A DNA stretch of 64,000 nucleotides from Nocardioides humilatus (GCF_008373755.1 NZ_VUJV01000001.1:868001-932000); one strand, 5' to 3'; shown: positions 16,598 through 25,892, counted from the stretch's first letter. Notes: generated from the letters alone by a model not told the origin. Numbers and translations are program-made.

Positions 16598-16603
16598 AGC
16601 CTA
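16598..16603 (-). promoter_or_regulatory. candidate -10 element (TAGGCT) of a leaderless transcript
   Basis: On the minus strand TAGGCT ends 6 bp before the GTG at 16591. No ribosome site is present between them. Confidence 0.45.
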
Positions 16604-16614
16604 GGGAGGCTTGG

Positions 16615-17937
16615 TCAGTCGGCGTGTTGCGGGGCGACGACGAGCGACTGCTCGGGCTCATCGGTCTCCTTCGCGCGATCCGACCGTGGGGTCTGCAACA
16701 GGTCGGGTTTGATCATCGCGAGCGCCGCGAGCGAGGCCGGGACCCACATGGTGCGGTCCCACAGACCGGGGAACGTCGGCGCGATGCCCATGAACACCCA
16801 CACGACGTAGGTGAGGCGACGCATCGGGTGCTTGGTGAAGAGCGGCCGGGCGAGCGGATAGAGGACGGCAGCGTAGGCGAGGAGCCCGATGATCCCGGTC
16901 GCGATCGCGGCCTCGAGGTAGACGTTGTGGAACTGCTCGACGCCCTCGAAGCCCGAGCCGAGGACCGGTGAGTGCCAGAACCGGTCGAAGCCGACGCTGA
17001 GCGCCCCCTCGCGGACGTTGTCGGAGAACTTGGCGGTGCCGTCTCCGGCCAGGCGGGACACCGCGGATCCTTCACCGCTGACGTCGACGATGAGCGGCAG
17101 GCTGATGATGCCGAGCGCTGCGACGACCGCCAGGCCGATGCCCATCAGCGCCGACCGCTCGACAAGCGGCACGAGGAGCACGATCACCACGAGCACGACG
17201 AGTGCCGCGCGACTCCCGCTCATGGTGATCGAGGCGAGACTGGTCGCGGCGAAGGCGGCCAGCACGACCCGGGTGCGCACGTCGGTGTGGTGCGCGAACA
17301 GGTAGAACACGAGCGCGATCGAGGTGACCCCCGCGATCCCGAACGCGTTGGGGTGGTGGGTCAGGCCGTCGTAACGTCCGTGGTTGACCGAGCCCTCGAC
17401 GAACCCCTTGGCGGTGCTGAGGAGGTGGCCGGCGAGGTAGGCCCAGCAGAGCCGGTCGACGATCTTGTAGTGCGGCCGCCAGAGGGCGATCGCGAGCGGC
17501 AGCGCTCCGACGTAGAAGATCCACTGCCCGGCGTAGAACGCGTTGACGAGCAGGTTGCCGGTGATCATGACCGAGATCAGGCTGCAGATCGCCATCAGCA
17601 GCAGGCCCAGGACATACATGATCGGCAGCTTGAGCCGGGTGCCGATGAGCGTCGGAGCCAGGTGGATGATGCCGGCGACCACGAAGACGTCGGTCGGCGG
17701 GGCGCCGCCGGTCATCTGCTCGATGCCGCGATACATCGGCGCGGTCGCGAAGGCGCCCATGAAGCAGAGGATCCCGGTGGTGCGGGCACCGACGGTCAGC
17801 AGCACGACGAGGTAGGCCGCCGCGACGATGGCCGCCCCTGCGTAGAGCAGGCCCTGGCTGGACACCGCGACGAGGGCGCCCGTCAGCAGCAAGGCAACGC
17901 AGGTGAGGATGATCCCTCGATCTGCTCTTTGGCTCAC
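16615..17937 (-). CDS. O-antigen ligase/polymerase-like membrane protein
   Basis: 440 residues with about ten to twelve predicted membrane helices. The Wzy_C-type signature is visible: SGSRAALVVLVVIVLL, then a long external loop with Arg and Glu residues, then the conserved HNVYLEAAIATGIIGLLAY. This family joins or polymerises lipid-linked glycans outside the membrane. GTG 17937 has GGAGGATCA directly before it. The cytoplasmic C-tail is charged. It follows the glycan enzymes and probably handles their product. Confidence 0.82.
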   Translation of the reverse strand: MSQRADRGIILTCVALLLTGALVAVSSQGLLYAGAAIVAAAYLVVLLTVGARTTGILCFMGAFATAPMYRGIEQMTGGAPPTDVFVVAGIIHLAPTLIGTRLKLPIMYVLGLLLMAICSLISVMITGNLLVNAFYAGQWIFYVGALPLAIALWRPHYKIVDRLCWAYLAGHLLSTAKGFVEGSVNHGRYDGLTHHPNAFGIAGVTSIALVFYLFAHHTDVRTRVVLAAFAATSLASITMSGSRAALVVLVVIVLLVPLVERSALMGIGLAVVAALGIISLPLIVDVSGEGSAVSRLAGDGTAKFSDNVREGALSVGFDRFWHSPVLGSGFEGVEQFHNVYLEAAIATGIIGLLAYAAVLYPLARPLFTKHPMRRLTYVVWVFMGIAPTFPGLWDRTMWVPASLAALAMIKPDLLQTPRSDRAKETDEPEQSLVVAPQHAD

Positions 17938-17980
17938 TGATCCTCCGCTCCGGACAACTCCCGGAGTGTACGGCGACGCG

Positions 17981-18259
17981 TCACCCTCCTGCGAAAGGTG
18001 GCAGGAACTCGACCGTGGCGCCCGGAGGCACCACGACCGACCCCGGGTCGCGGCTCGCGACCGGCTGGTCGCCGACGAGGACCGAGCACACGCCGATCAC
18101 GTCGGCGAACCGACCTCCGGGGTGCAGTGCGACGGCCGCCGCGGTCACCTCGGCCAGGGTCAGCGGCCCGCCGACCTCGAGCAGGTCGCCCTCGACGCCC
18201 GCTGCGGACCGCGCAGCAGCCCAGTAACGGACCCGGATGACCTGCGTCTCATTCACCAC
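17981..18259 (-). CDS. MoaD/ThiS-family ubiquitin-like sulfur carrier
   Basis: About 92 residues ending in Pro-Pro-Phe-Ala-Gly-Gly. The terminal diglycine is the site that is adenylated and thiocarboxylated in MoaD, ThiS and related carriers. The beta-grasp pattern is clear ([19 protein letters not shown], then [13 protein letters not shown]). A ribosome site GGAAGG lies 6 bp before GTG 18259; GTG 18256 is equally possible. No MoaE or other cofactor gene lies nearby, so molybdopterin, thiamine or cysteine pathways cannot be told apart. Divergent from glnR. Confidence 0.75.
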   Translation of the reverse strand: MVNETQVIRVRYWAAARSAAGVEGDLLEVGGPLTLAEVTAAAVALHPGGRFADVIGVCSVLVGDQPVASRDPGSVVVPPGATVEFLPPFAGG

Positions 18260-18377
18260 TTCTGCCCTTCCGCGTAGCCGTGAGGTTTCGGTATCCTGCA
18301 CTTTCGGAAAACCGGCCGAGGCTCAGTGTTGCGTTTCGGTCTCTCAACGGCACTTTGTGCCAGTGAGGAGACCCGCC

Positions 18378-19100
18378 ATGAGCACTCTCCTTCTTTTGAC
18401 GAGCGCCCTCCAGGCCTCGGCTGAGGTGCTGCCCGGTCTTGCGCTGCTCGGGCACCAGGTCAAGATCCTGCCTGCCGAGGGAAGCGCGCTGCTCGAGGCC
18501 CCCGAGTCCGACCTGGTCCTCGTCGACGGCCGTCAGGATCTCGCCGGTTCCCGTGACCTGTGCCGACTGATCCGCACCACCGGCACCGACGTGCCCGTCA
18601 TCCTCGTCGCGACCGAGGGTGGCCTCGCCGTCGTCTCCCACGACTGGGGCATGGACGACGTCGTGCTGCACACCTGCGGCCCCGCCGAGCTCGAGGCCCG
18701 CATCAAGCTGGCGATCGGCCGGCTCAACGCCGCTCGCGAAGCGGCCGACCCCGACGCCCACGTCATCCGCTCCGGCGAGGTCGTCGTCGACGACGCGACC
18801 TACACCGCCAAGGTGGGCGGTCGCGTTCTCGACCTGACCTTCAAGGAGTTCGAGCTCCTCAAGTTCCTGGCGCAGCACCCCGGGCGGGTGTTCTCCCGCC
18901 AGCAGCTGCTCCAGGAGGTCTGGGGCTACGACTACTTCGGCGGCACGCGCACGGTCGACGTGCACGTGCGCCGGCTGCGCGCCAAGCTCGGCCCCGAGAA
19001 CGAGACCCTCATCGGCACGGTCCGCAACGTCGGCTACCGCTTCGTGCTGCCGGCGAAGGACGGCTCCAAGGACCCGGAGCCCGCGTCCATCGACGCCTGA
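18378..19100 (+). CDS. glnR: nitrogen-metabolism response regulator GlnR (atypical OmpR family)
   Basis: 240 residues. The N-terminus closely follows actinobacterial GlnR: a degenerate receiver beginning [12 protein letters not shown], with VLVDGRQDL containing the conserved Asp, and WGMDDVVL. A winged-helix DNA-binding domain follows ([53 protein letters not shown]). GlnR controls ammonium assimilation and transport genes without a partner kinase. ATG 18378 has GAGGAG 7 bp upstream. The neighbour mshD is a frequent partner in actinobacteria. Confidence 0.9.
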   Translation: MSTLLLLTSALQASAEVLPGLALLGHQVKILPAEGSALLEAPESDLVLVDGRQDLAGSRDLCRLIRTTGTDVPVILVATEGGLAVVSHDWGMDDVVLHTCGPAELEARIKLAIGRLNAAREAADPDAHVIRSGEVVVDDATYTAKVGGRVLDLTFKEFELLKFLAQHPGRVFSRQQLLQEVWGYDYFGGTRTVDVHVRRLRAKLGPENETLIGTVRNVGYRFVLPAKDGSKDPEPASIDA

Positions 19101-19110
19101 CCCCGTCATC

Positions 19111-19116
19111 TAGGGT
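19111..19116 (+). promoter_or_regulatory. candidate -10 element (TAGGGT) of a leaderless transcript
   Basis: TAGGGT lies exactly 6 bp before the ATG at 19123 and no Shine-Dalgarno sequence is present, so mshD probably has its own leaderless promoter after glnR. Confidence 0.45.
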
Positions 19117-19122
19117 CGGCGG

Positions 19123-19992
19123 ATGACCGCTGCCGACCCGCTCGAGGCCATCACGGCCGTACGGCGTGCGTGCCTCGCCGTCGACGGGCACGACCCGGTC
19201 GACGAGGCGGTCCACCTCCGGCTCAAGCACCACGGCCTCGAGGGGACCGAGGCGTGGGTGGAGGACGACGGGTTCGCCCTGCGCCACGACGGCGCACTCG
19301 ACCTCGCGGTGGCGCCGGAGGCACGACGCCAGGGGCTCGGCGGACGCCTGGCGGCGCTCGCGATGGCCGCCCCCGGCGGTCTCACGGCCTGGTCGCACGG
19401 AGACGCCCCGGCCGCCCGCGCGCTCGCCGCGCGTCTGGGCATGGCTCGAGCGCGGGAGCTCTGGGTGATGCGCCGGCCTGCCGGCGTACTGCCCGAGGAG
19501 GTGGTGCTCCCCGGCATCGCCATCCGGAGCTTCGAGCCGAGCGACGCGCCGGCGCTGCTCGCGGTCAACGCAGCGGCTTTCGCGCACCATGCCGAGCAGG
19601 GCGCGATGACGGCAGCCGACCTCGCGGAGCGGATGAGCGAGCCGTGGTTCGACCCTGCCGGCCTGCTCCTCGCGGTCGACGCTGACGGGGCGGTGCTGGG
19701 CTTCCACTGGACCAAGCGTCACGACGCCGACCACGGCGAGGTCTACGTCCTCGGGGTCGCTCCCGCTGCCCACGGCCGGGGTCTCGGCAAGGCACTGACG
19801 ATCGCCGGACTGCGCCATCTTGCCGAACGCCGTATCGCGGAGGTCCTTCTCTTCGTTGAGTCCGACAACGAGCCTGCGGTCCGGCTTTACTCCGGCCTCG
19901 GATTCACCCACAGCACGGCGGACACGCACGTGCAGTACGAGCGCGCATCCCACCAGACGCAACCGTCACACGAAACCACTTCACCCAGATAG
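19123..19992 (+). CDS. mshD: mycothiol synthase
   Basis: 289 residues made of two tandem GNAT acetyltransferase domains, as in MshD. The first has LAVAPEARRQGLGGRLAALAM, the second VYVLGVAPAAHGRGLGKALTIAGLRHL followed by LFVESDNEPAVRLYSGLGF. The enzyme acetylates Cys-GlcN-inositol with acetyl-CoA in the last step of mycothiol synthesis, making the main actinobacterial thiol. The TAGGGT hexamer 6 bp before the ATG supports this start. The coiled-coil membrane gene begins 12 bp after its stop and may be co-transcribed. Confidence 0.9.
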   Translation: MTAADPLEAITAVRRACLAVDGHDPVDEAVHLRLKHHGLEGTEAWVEDDGFALRHDGALDLAVAPEARRQGLGGRLAALAMAAPGGLTAWSHGDAPAARALAARLGMARARELWVMRRPAGVLPEEVVLPGIAIRSFEPSDAPALLAVNAAAFAHHAEQGAMTAADLAERMSEPWFDPAGLLLAVDADGAVLGFHWTKRHDADHGEVYVLGVAPAAHGRGLGKALTIAGLRHLAERRIAEVLLFVESDNEPAVRLYSGLGFTHSTADTHVQYERASHQTQPSHETTSPR

Positions 19993-20004
19993 CATCGGAC
20001 CATC

Positions 20005-23000
20005 ATGAGCTCGGTCACTGACGACGAGCCCACGCCTGACGAGGCAGGGCTCGACGAGTCGCGCCGCGGACGCGGCCGGTCTCGCCTGCCCTGGCGCCGT
20101 CACGACGAGGCACCGGACATCGCCGAGCTCGACGCCGAAGACGTCGAGGCGTTCATGCGGCGCAGCAACGAGGTCGGCGACGACCGCGACGACCGTGCTG
20201 ACCGCGACGAGCGGGCTGACGACCGGGCTGACGACCTTGCTGATTACTACGAGCGCGACCCGCTGGGCCTCGACACTCCCGCCGACGAGGACGTCCCCTT
20301 CGAGGACATCGCTGCGCGCGTGACGAGCCGGCCACGGCCTCACCACCGCGAGCAGCCCGAATACGACAAGTTCGCACCCGACGGCGACGACGACGTCGAC
20401 TGGGGGTCCTTGGTCGTCCCCGACCAGGCACCCCGCGCTCGTTCGCACCCCGAGCCCGAGAAACCTGCCGCGCCTGAGGTGCCCACCGCGCCGGAGATGC
20501 TCTTCGACACCGAGGCGCTCCCCGCCCTCGAGGCCGAGGTCGAGGTCGAGGTCGAGTCGACCCCGGCCCCTCCCGCTGTCTCGGTGCCGGTGCCGGACGT
20601 CTCCGACCACTGGAACAAGGCCGAACCGGAGCACGTCGAGGTCCCCGAGGGCGGCGAGGCCCTCGTGTCGCCCGACGTCGACGCCGCACGCAGGGTCATC
20701 GCCAACGCTCTCGACATCGGCTTCGCCGAGCCGCTTCCCGACGCTCCCACCGGCCGGAAGCTGTGGCCGCGCCGCCGTGGCGACACGGTCGTGCCCCGCC
20801 TCACCCCCGCGCCCGAGACACCCGAGGGCACCGAGGTGCCACCGGAGCTCGACACGGCGCACACCGAGGCCGTCGCGGCCCTGGCCGCGCAGCTGCGACG
20901 CGACGCCGAGATGGCCGCTGCCGAGCAGGCCGCCGAGCGCCTGGCTGCAGAAGAAGCCGCCGAGCGCGCCGCCCGCGCCCGCGCCGAGGCCGACCGCCTC
21001 GCCGAGGAACAGGCCGCCCTCGCCGCCGATGCCAACCGTGCACGCACCGAGGCCGAGGACGTCGCCCGCAAGGCAGCCGAGGCCCGCCAGTCGGCCGAGG
21101 CCGCCGCCCGCGAGTCGGCCGAGATGGCCAATGCCGAGTCCACGCGCCGCGAGGCCGCCGAGCGCAACGCCCAGGAGCAGGCCGCACTCGCCTCGGCCGC
21201 ACACTCCGAGCGCATCGAGGCGGAGGCCTACGCGCGCGCCCAGGCGACCGCGGCCGCCGACGCCGCCAACGCGCGCCAGGAGGCGGAGGTCGCTGCGGAG
21301 GAGTACGCCGACCTCGCCCGTCGCGCCCACGAGGAGCGTGCCGCAGCCGAGGACCGCGCCCGCGCGGTCGCCGAGGCCAGTGCGGCCGCGGCCGCCGAGC
21401 ACGCGGAGTTCTCGCGCCGCATGCTCGAGGAGCGCGCGGCGACCGAGCGCAGCTCCGTCGAGATCGCTGCCGCGCGGGCCGCGGCTGAGGAGTCGGCCCG
21501 CCAGCAGGCCGCGCTCGCCCACCAGGCCTACCAGGCGGCCGAGGCCGCCGAGGAGCGAGCCCGCGCCCTCGCTGAGGACGCAGCAGCCAGCGCTGCCCAG
21601 CACGGAGCTCGCGCCCAGGAGGCGATGGACCAGCGGGCGGCCGCCGAGGTCGCCGCCGCCGAGCACGCCCACCTCGCGCGCGAGGCACACGAGGCCCGCG
21701 AGGCCGCCGAGTACGCCGCCCAGGAGCAGGCCGAGCTCGCCCGGATCGCACTCGAGACCGCCGAGGCCGCCGAGCAGCGCGCCCAGCTGGCTTCTGCTCG
21801 CGCCGAGGAGCAGATCACCGCGCGACTCGCCGCCGACAAGTCCGCAGCCGAGCAGGCGCGCGCGGCCGAAGAGGCCCACGAGGCCCGTCGGTTCGCCGAG
21901 GAAGCCGCACGCGAGCAGGTCGAGCTGGCCCGAGAGGCCCAGGCTGCGGCCGCCGCTGCCCACGACTCGGCTGCCGCGCTGGTCGCCGAGGGCCACGCCG
22001 CGGTCGCCGCTGCGCGCGAGTCGGCCGCAGCCGTCGCCGCCGAGGGCCAGGCCGCGACCCAGGCCCTCGCAGCCGGTCGTCAAGCGGCTGTCGAGGAGGC
22101 GCAAGCCGCCACCCAGGCTCTGGCCGCCCAGGGCCAGGCGGTCACCCAGGCCCTCGCCGCCGAGCGCGAGGCCGCCGCCGCAGCGCTCGCCGACGCCGAG
22201 CGGCTCGCAACAGCCGCCCTCGCAGATGCCGAGCGCATCGCTGCCGACGCCGAACGCATCGCTTCGGACGCCAACCAAGCACGCGTCGCCGCCGAAGACC
22301 GCGCTCGCGGTGCGATGTCGGCGCTCGAGGACTCCTTCGTCGCCCAGCAGACCGCCTTGTCGGCCGTCCAGGCTGACCTCCTCAAGGCCGAGCAGCAGGC
22401 CCTCCAGCACGCCCAGGCCCGCGCCGAGGCCGAGCGCATGGCCGCCGAGCAGGCCCAGGCTCGAGCCGAGGCCGAGGCCCGCGCCGCCGCACTCGCCGTC
22501 GAGATCGAGGAGTCCCGCGCCCGCTCCGCCGTCCTCGAGTCCGAGACCGCCGAGGCCCAGGCCCGCGCCCAGGCCCAGCTCGCGACCGCCTCGCGGATGC
22601 GGCAGGAGGCTGAGGAGCGCGCCGCCGAGATCGCCGCCGAGGCCGCCGCAGCAGCTGCTGCTTCCGCGGCCGCTGCGACTGCCGCCGCCGCGTCCGCTGC
22701 TGAGGCTGAGGCAGCTGCGGCCGCCGCTGCCGAAACCGCTGCCGCTGAGGCGGCCGCTGAAGCCGCCGAAACCGCTGCCGCTGAAGCCGCCGCCGCAGAA
22801 GCCGCCGCCGCAGAAGCCGCCGCCGCTGAGGCCGCTGCCGCTGAAGCTGCTGCTGTCGAGGCCGCTGCTGAAGCTGCCGCTGTCGAGGCCGCCGCTGCTG
22901 AGGCCGCCGCTGCTGAGGCCGCCGCCGCTGAGGCCGCCGCCGCTGAGGCCGCCGCCGCTGAGGCCGCCGCCGCCGAAGCCGCCGCCGCCGAAGCCGCCGC

Positions 23001-24198
23001 CGCCGAAGCTGCCGCTGTGGCCGCGGTTGAAGCCGAGCCGGTTCTCGACGTCGCACCCGAGACCGTCGAGGCTGAGGTCGTCGAGGAGCCGGACGGTCAG
23101 ACGGCCGCCGAGAACCTCCTCGACCGCTGGGCAGCCATCAAGCAGACCGCCTTCTCCGAGCCCGCCACCGAGGCGCCGGCGGTCGCCGACGTCGAGCCCG
23201 TCGCCGAGGTCGAGCCGGTCGCCGAAGCGCCTGCGTCGCCGACCACCGCTGAGGACCTCCTCGACCGCTGGACTGCGCTGACCGCCCCGGTGTCGGCGCC
23301 GGAGGGCACCCGCCGCGCCGAGGTCGAGGAGCCCGCGGTCGCCGAGGAGCCCCCGGCCGAGGCACCTGCGCACAAGACGCTGTTCGACCGTTGGAAGGCG
23401 TTGAAGGAGTCGACCGCCCCGGCACCCGCTGAGGAGGCCACCGACGAGCTGGTCGAGGACGAGCTGGTCGAGGACGAGCTGGTCGACGACGAGGTGGTCG
23501 ACGAGGACCTGGTCGACGAGGACCTGGTCGACGAGGACCTGATCGACGAGGACCTGATCGACGAAGACCTCATGGAGGACGACCTGATCGACGAGGACCT
23601 CATCGAGGACGACCTCATCGACGAAGACCTCATCGACGACGACCTGATCGACGAGGACTTCGCGACCGAGCCCGACCTGGAGCTCGAGGTGGAGCCGGAG
23701 CTCGAGGACGAGCCTGAGGACGAGCCGGAGGCCCAGCCCGAGCCCGAGCTGGTGGGCGCGTCGGGCAAGCACTCGCCGTACCACTCCCGCCGCGGGAGCG
23801 GCATCCTGCCGCTGTTCGCGATCGTCGCGGCCCTTGGCTGCGCCGCTCTGGTCGGCAAGGCGGCCCTCGACGGCACGCTGCGCGACGACATCTCCTTCAA
23901 CGGGATCCTGAGTGGCGTGACGGCCGTGCTGCTGATGTACGCCCTGCGCGCGATCGGCAGCGTCCGGAAGATCGACCTCGACGACCACGGTGTCCTCAAG
24001 ATCCTGATCGGTGAGTTCAGCAGCACGTTCGACCTCACCAGCCCGAGCACCCAGATCGAGCAGATCGGCGAGCCCGGCACGCGCGGCTGGAAGATCCAGA
24101 TCCTCCGCCGGAGCATGGCTCCCGTGGAGATCGACGCCAAGAGCGTCGACCCCCGCACCTTCGTCGAGGCGTTGCGGCAATGGCGACCGGACCTCTAG
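20005..24198 (+). CDS. giant Ala/Glu-rich coiled-coil membrane protein with C-terminal two-helix plus beta module
   Basis: 1397 residues of unknown function. Residues 1-285 are acidic and disordered. About 287-880 is an Ala/Glu/Arg-rich heptad-like region, probably one long coiled coil. About 880-1010 is dominated by EAAAA-type repeats, expected to be a rigid single helix. About 1030-1140 carries three copies of an L(L/F)DRW motif. About 1146-1220 is a run of acidic pentads (DEDLI/DEDLV). Two membrane helices (about 1270-1290 and 1300-1320) precede a beta-rich domain ending in QWRPDL, shared with the next gene and with 45112-45972. The layout suggests a membrane-anchored cytoplasmic rod. TAGCAT lies 9 bp before the ATG; no ribosome site is seen. 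Confidence 0.85.
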   Translation: MSSVTDDEPTPDEAGLDESRRGRGRSRLPWRRHDEAPDIAELDAEDVEAFMRRSNEVGDDRDDRADRDERADDRADDLADYYERDPLGLDTPADEDVPFEDIAARVTSRPRPHHREQPEYDKFAPDGDDDVDWGSLVVPDQAPRARSHPEPEKPAAPEVPTAPEMLFDTEALPALEAEVEVEVESTPAPPAVSVPVPDVSDHWNKAEPEHVEVPEGGEALVSPDVDAARRVIANALDIGFAEPLPDAPTGRKLWPRRRGDTVVPRLTPAPETPEGTEVPPELDTAHTEAVAALAAQLRRDAEMAAAEQAAERLAAEEAAERAARARAEADRLAEEQAALAADANRARTEAEDVARKAAEARQSAEAAARESAEMANAESTRREAAERNAQEQAALASAAHSERIEAEAYARAQATAAADAANARQEAEVAAEEYADLARRAHEERAAAEDRARAVAEASAAAAAEHAEFSRRMLEERAATERSSVEIAAARAAAEESARQQAALAHQAYQAAEAAEERARALAEDAAASAAQHGARAQEAMDQRAAAEVAAAEHAHLAREAHEAREAAEYAAQEQAELARIALETAEAAEQRAQLASARAEEQITARLAADKSAAEQARAAEEAHEARRFAEEAAREQVELAREAQAAAAAAHDSAAALVAEGHAAVAAARESAAAVAAEGQAATQALAAGRQAAVEEAQAATQALAAQGQAVTQALAAEREAAAAALADAERLATAALADAERIAADAERIASDANQARVAAEDRARGAMSALEDSFVAQQTALSAVQADLLKAEQQALQHAQARAEAERMAAEQAQARAEAEARAAALAVEIEESRARSAVLESETAEAQARAQAQLATASRMRQEAEERAAEIAAEAAAAAAASAAAATAAAASAAEAEAAAAAAAETAAAEAAAEAAETAAAEAAAAEAAAAEAAAAEAAAAEAAAVEAAAEAAAVEAAAAEAAAAEAAAAEAAAAEAAAAEAAAAEAAAAEAAAAEAAAVAAVEAEPVLDVAPETVEAEVVEEPDGQTAAENLLDRWAAIKQTAFSEPATEAPAVADVEPVAEVEPVAEAPASPTTAEDLLDRWTALTAPVSAPEGTRRAEVEEPAVAEEPPAEAPAHKTLFDRWKALKESTAPAPAEEATDELVEDELVEDELVDDEVVDEDLVDEDLVDEDLIDEDLIDEDLMEDDLIDEDLIEDDLIDEDLIDDDLIDEDFATEPDLELEVEPELEDEPEDEPEAQPEPELVGASGKHSPYHSRRGSGILPLFAIVAALGCAALVGKAALDGTLRDDISFNGILSGVTAVLLMYALRAIGSVRKIDLDDHGVLKILIGEFSSTFDLTSPSTQIEQIGEPGTRGWKIQILRRSMAPVEIDAKSVDPRTFVEALRQWRPDL
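22640..23030 (+). repeat. tandem Ala-rich (EAAAA-type) codon repeats
   Basis: Inside the coiled-coil gene, nearly identical 15-nt units of the form GCCGCCGCTGAGGCC follow one another, strictest around 22900-23010. They encode Glu-Ala4 pentads. Third-base variants (GAG/GAA, GCC/GCT) group into blocks, as expected from recent unit duplication. Confidence 0.85.
23440..23665 (+). repeat. tandem acidic pentad repeats (DEDL-I/V)
   Basis: About fifteen consecutive 15-nt units resembling GACGAGGACCTGATC encode Asp-Glu-Asp-Leu-Ile/Val pentads with a gradient from Val-rich to Ile-rich copies. The run is followed by an acidic linker and the first membrane helix. Confidence 0.85.
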
Positions 24199-24806
24199 GC
24201 GACTCCCCCGTCGAGCCGCTCCAGGCCGAGCGCGACGCGCTCGCCGCGCGCTGCGCCGAGGCGGAGGAGCTGCTGAGTGAGGCGATGGCCGAGCTCGCCG
24301 TGGCCAACGAGCGGATCGCCGAGCTCGAGGCGGCCACCGAAGGTCCGATGTCGATCTTCGACCAGCCCGCCGACCTCGGTCCCTCCGGCGGCTTCGCGCG
24401 CGACGGCAGCGACCCCCGGGTGCTGTCGATGCTGATGGCCGCCACCGCCGTCGTCGCCGGCCTTGTGGCCGTGCTCGCGCTCCTCAACGGCAACCTCGGC
24501 ACGCCGTTCGGGTTCGCGATGATCCTGACGGCGCTCGGACTGGCGTGGGCTGCTGCCCGCACCCGGATCCAGGGCGTGGAGGTCAGCATCTCCAACGGCG
24601 TCGTCTACATCGAGAAGGGCGAGTCGTCCTACCGCTTCGACGTGCGCAACGAGGGCACCAAGCTCGAGATGCAGGGCTCGCCGGGCGACAGCTACTGGCA
24701 GGTGCGGTTCTACCGCAAGGGCATGGACCCCTTCGTCGTCGACACCGACATGGTCGACGCCGAGGAGTTCGTGCGGCAGCTGCGGGAGTGGCGCCCGCAG
24801 CTCTGA
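24180..24806 (+). CDS. small paralogue of the coiled-coil protein's C-terminal module
   Basis: 208 residues. A short coiled coil (about 13-52, AERDALAARCAEAEELL) leads to two membrane helices (about 81-100 and 106-124) and a beta-rich domain (VSISNGVVYIEKGESSYRF, then YWQVRFYRKGMDPFVVDTDMVD) ending in REWRPQL. This tail aligns with the ends of the proteins at 20005-24198 and 45112-45972. The ATG at 24180 overlaps the preceding gene by 19 bp, so the two are translated together and may assemble into one complex. Family not recognised. Confidence 0.85.
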   Translation: MATGPLGDSPVEPLQAERDALAARCAEAEELLSEAMAELAVANERIAELEAATEGPMSIFDQPADLGPSGGFARDGSDPRVLSMLMAATAVVAGLVAVLALLNGNLGTPFGFAMILTALGLAWAAARTRIQGVEVSISNGVVYIEKGESSYRFDVRNEGTKLEMQGSPGDSYWQVRFYRKGMDPFVVDTDMVDAEEFVRQLREWRPQL

Positions 24807-24809
24807 GCG

Positions 24810-25829
24810 TCAGCCGACAGCGGCCCGCAAGCGGTCGGCCATCTCCTCGACGGCTGCACGAGCGGAGCCGACCGCGCCGACCATGTTGAAGAAGCCGTGG
24901 ATCAGCCCCGTGTGGCGCTGGAGCTCGACCTCGACGCCCGCCTCGACCATCCGACGGCCATAGGCCTCGCCCTCGTCGCGGAGCGGGTCGAAACCGGCGG
25001 TGACGAGGTACGCCGGCGCGAGGTCGGACGGGATCTCGGCGTGGATCATCGACGCGCGCGGGTCGGAGAGGTTCTCCTTGCGGACGAAGTGGCTGCCCTC
25101 GGCCCGATCCATGAACTCCTGGGTCAGGTAGAAGCCGGTCTTGAATAGTCGCAGGCTCTGGGTGTCGCGCTCGAGGTCGGTGCACGGGTAGATCAGCAGC
25201 TGCCAGGCGAGCGGCAGACCGACCCGTGCCGCCGTCAGGGCGACGGACGCAGCGAGGTTGCCGCCGGCGGAGTCGCCACCGACAGCGATGCGCTTCGGGT
25301 CGACCCCGAGCTCCTCAGCGTGGTCGTGGACCCACCGGAACGCCTCGTCGACGTCGTCGTGAGCAGCCGGGAAGTGGTGCTCGGGACCGAGGCGGTAGGT
25401 CAGGGCCAGGACCGGCACGCCGGAGCGCTCGGCCAGCATCCGGCACGGCGCGTCGTGCGTGTCGAGGTCACCCTCGATGAAGCCGCCGCCGTGGATGAAG
25501 ACGAGCAACGGGCCGGGATCGGTGCTGCCGGGTCGACTCGGGAGGTAGTGGCGCGCGGGGTGCCCGGCGACCAGGAGGTCGCGCACCTCCCCGATCGGCT
25601 GGTCGCCGCCGACGAGCGCCGACTCCGAGCGCATCATGGCGCGCATCTTCTCGATCGGCACCTGCTCGTCGCGCCTGCGCGCGATCGCCTGCAGGCCGAG
25701 CAGGACCTGGAGGTCGGGGGCGAGCGTCTGACCGTCGATGACGACCGGGCGACGCCCGACGAGGCTGGTGACGGGCCTGGACATGGCGACCCCGAGAAGG
25801 GCCCGCTCGACGGCGGAGAAGAGCTTCAC
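24810..25829 (-). CDS. alpha/beta-hydrolase fold esterase (hormone-sensitive lipase family)
   Basis: 339 residues. The HGGG oxyanion motif (FIHGGGFIEGD), the nucleophile elbow GDSAGGNLA, the acid region FDPLRDEGEAY and His in GLIHGFFNM are all present, which is the complete HSL-type catalytic set. Such enzymes hydrolyse short- to medium-chain acyl esters. GTG 25829 gives a VKLFSAVERALLG leader with TACCGT 8 bp upstream; ATG 25784 is an alternative. The much longer open frame that runs into ppk on the other strand is an artefact. It converges with the gene at 24806. Confidence 0.85.
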   Translation of the reverse strand: MKLFSAVERALLGVAMSRPVTSLVGRRPVVIDGQTLAPDLQVLLGLQAIARRRDEQVPIEKMRAMMRSESALVGGDQPIGEVRDLLVAGHPARHYLPSRPGSTDPGPLLVFIHGGGFIEGDLDTHDAPCRMLAERSGVPVLALTYRLGPEHHFPAAHDDVDEAFRWVHDHAEELGVDPKRIAVGGDSAGGNLAASVALTAARVGLPLAWQLLIYPCTDLERDTQSLRLFKTGFYLTQEFMDRAEGSHFVRKENLSDPRASMIHAEIPSDLAPAYLVTAGFDPLRDEGEAYGRRMVEAGVEVELQRHTGLIHGFFNMVGAVGSARAAVEEMADRLRAAVG

Positions 25830-25870
25830 GAGCCGTAACGGTAGCCGCAAGTCAGATGACTTCCACCTGA

Positions 25871-25892
25871 CGGACGCCACCTTCCGTTCACC
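25871..25892 (+). promoter_or_regulatory. putative PHO box upstream of ppk
   Basis: Two adjacent 11-nt units, CGGACGCCACC and TTCCGTTCACC, fit the GTTCACC-type direct repeats bound by actinobacterial PhoP. The second is the reverse complement of a unit found before the DUF47-pit genes. Confidence 0.5.

Noticed and set aside
22850-23030. Regular repeats considered as a CRISPR-like or minisatellite array
   Set aside because: Units are 15 nt, in frame, without spacers, and encode Glu-Ala pentads; they are coding repeats.
19981-24180. 1399-residue open frame on the minus strand opposite the coiled-coil gene, Gly/Ser/Leu-rich
   Set aside because: It mirrors the Ala/Glu codon repeats of the plus strand, has no ribosome site and no recognisable domain; a composition artefact.
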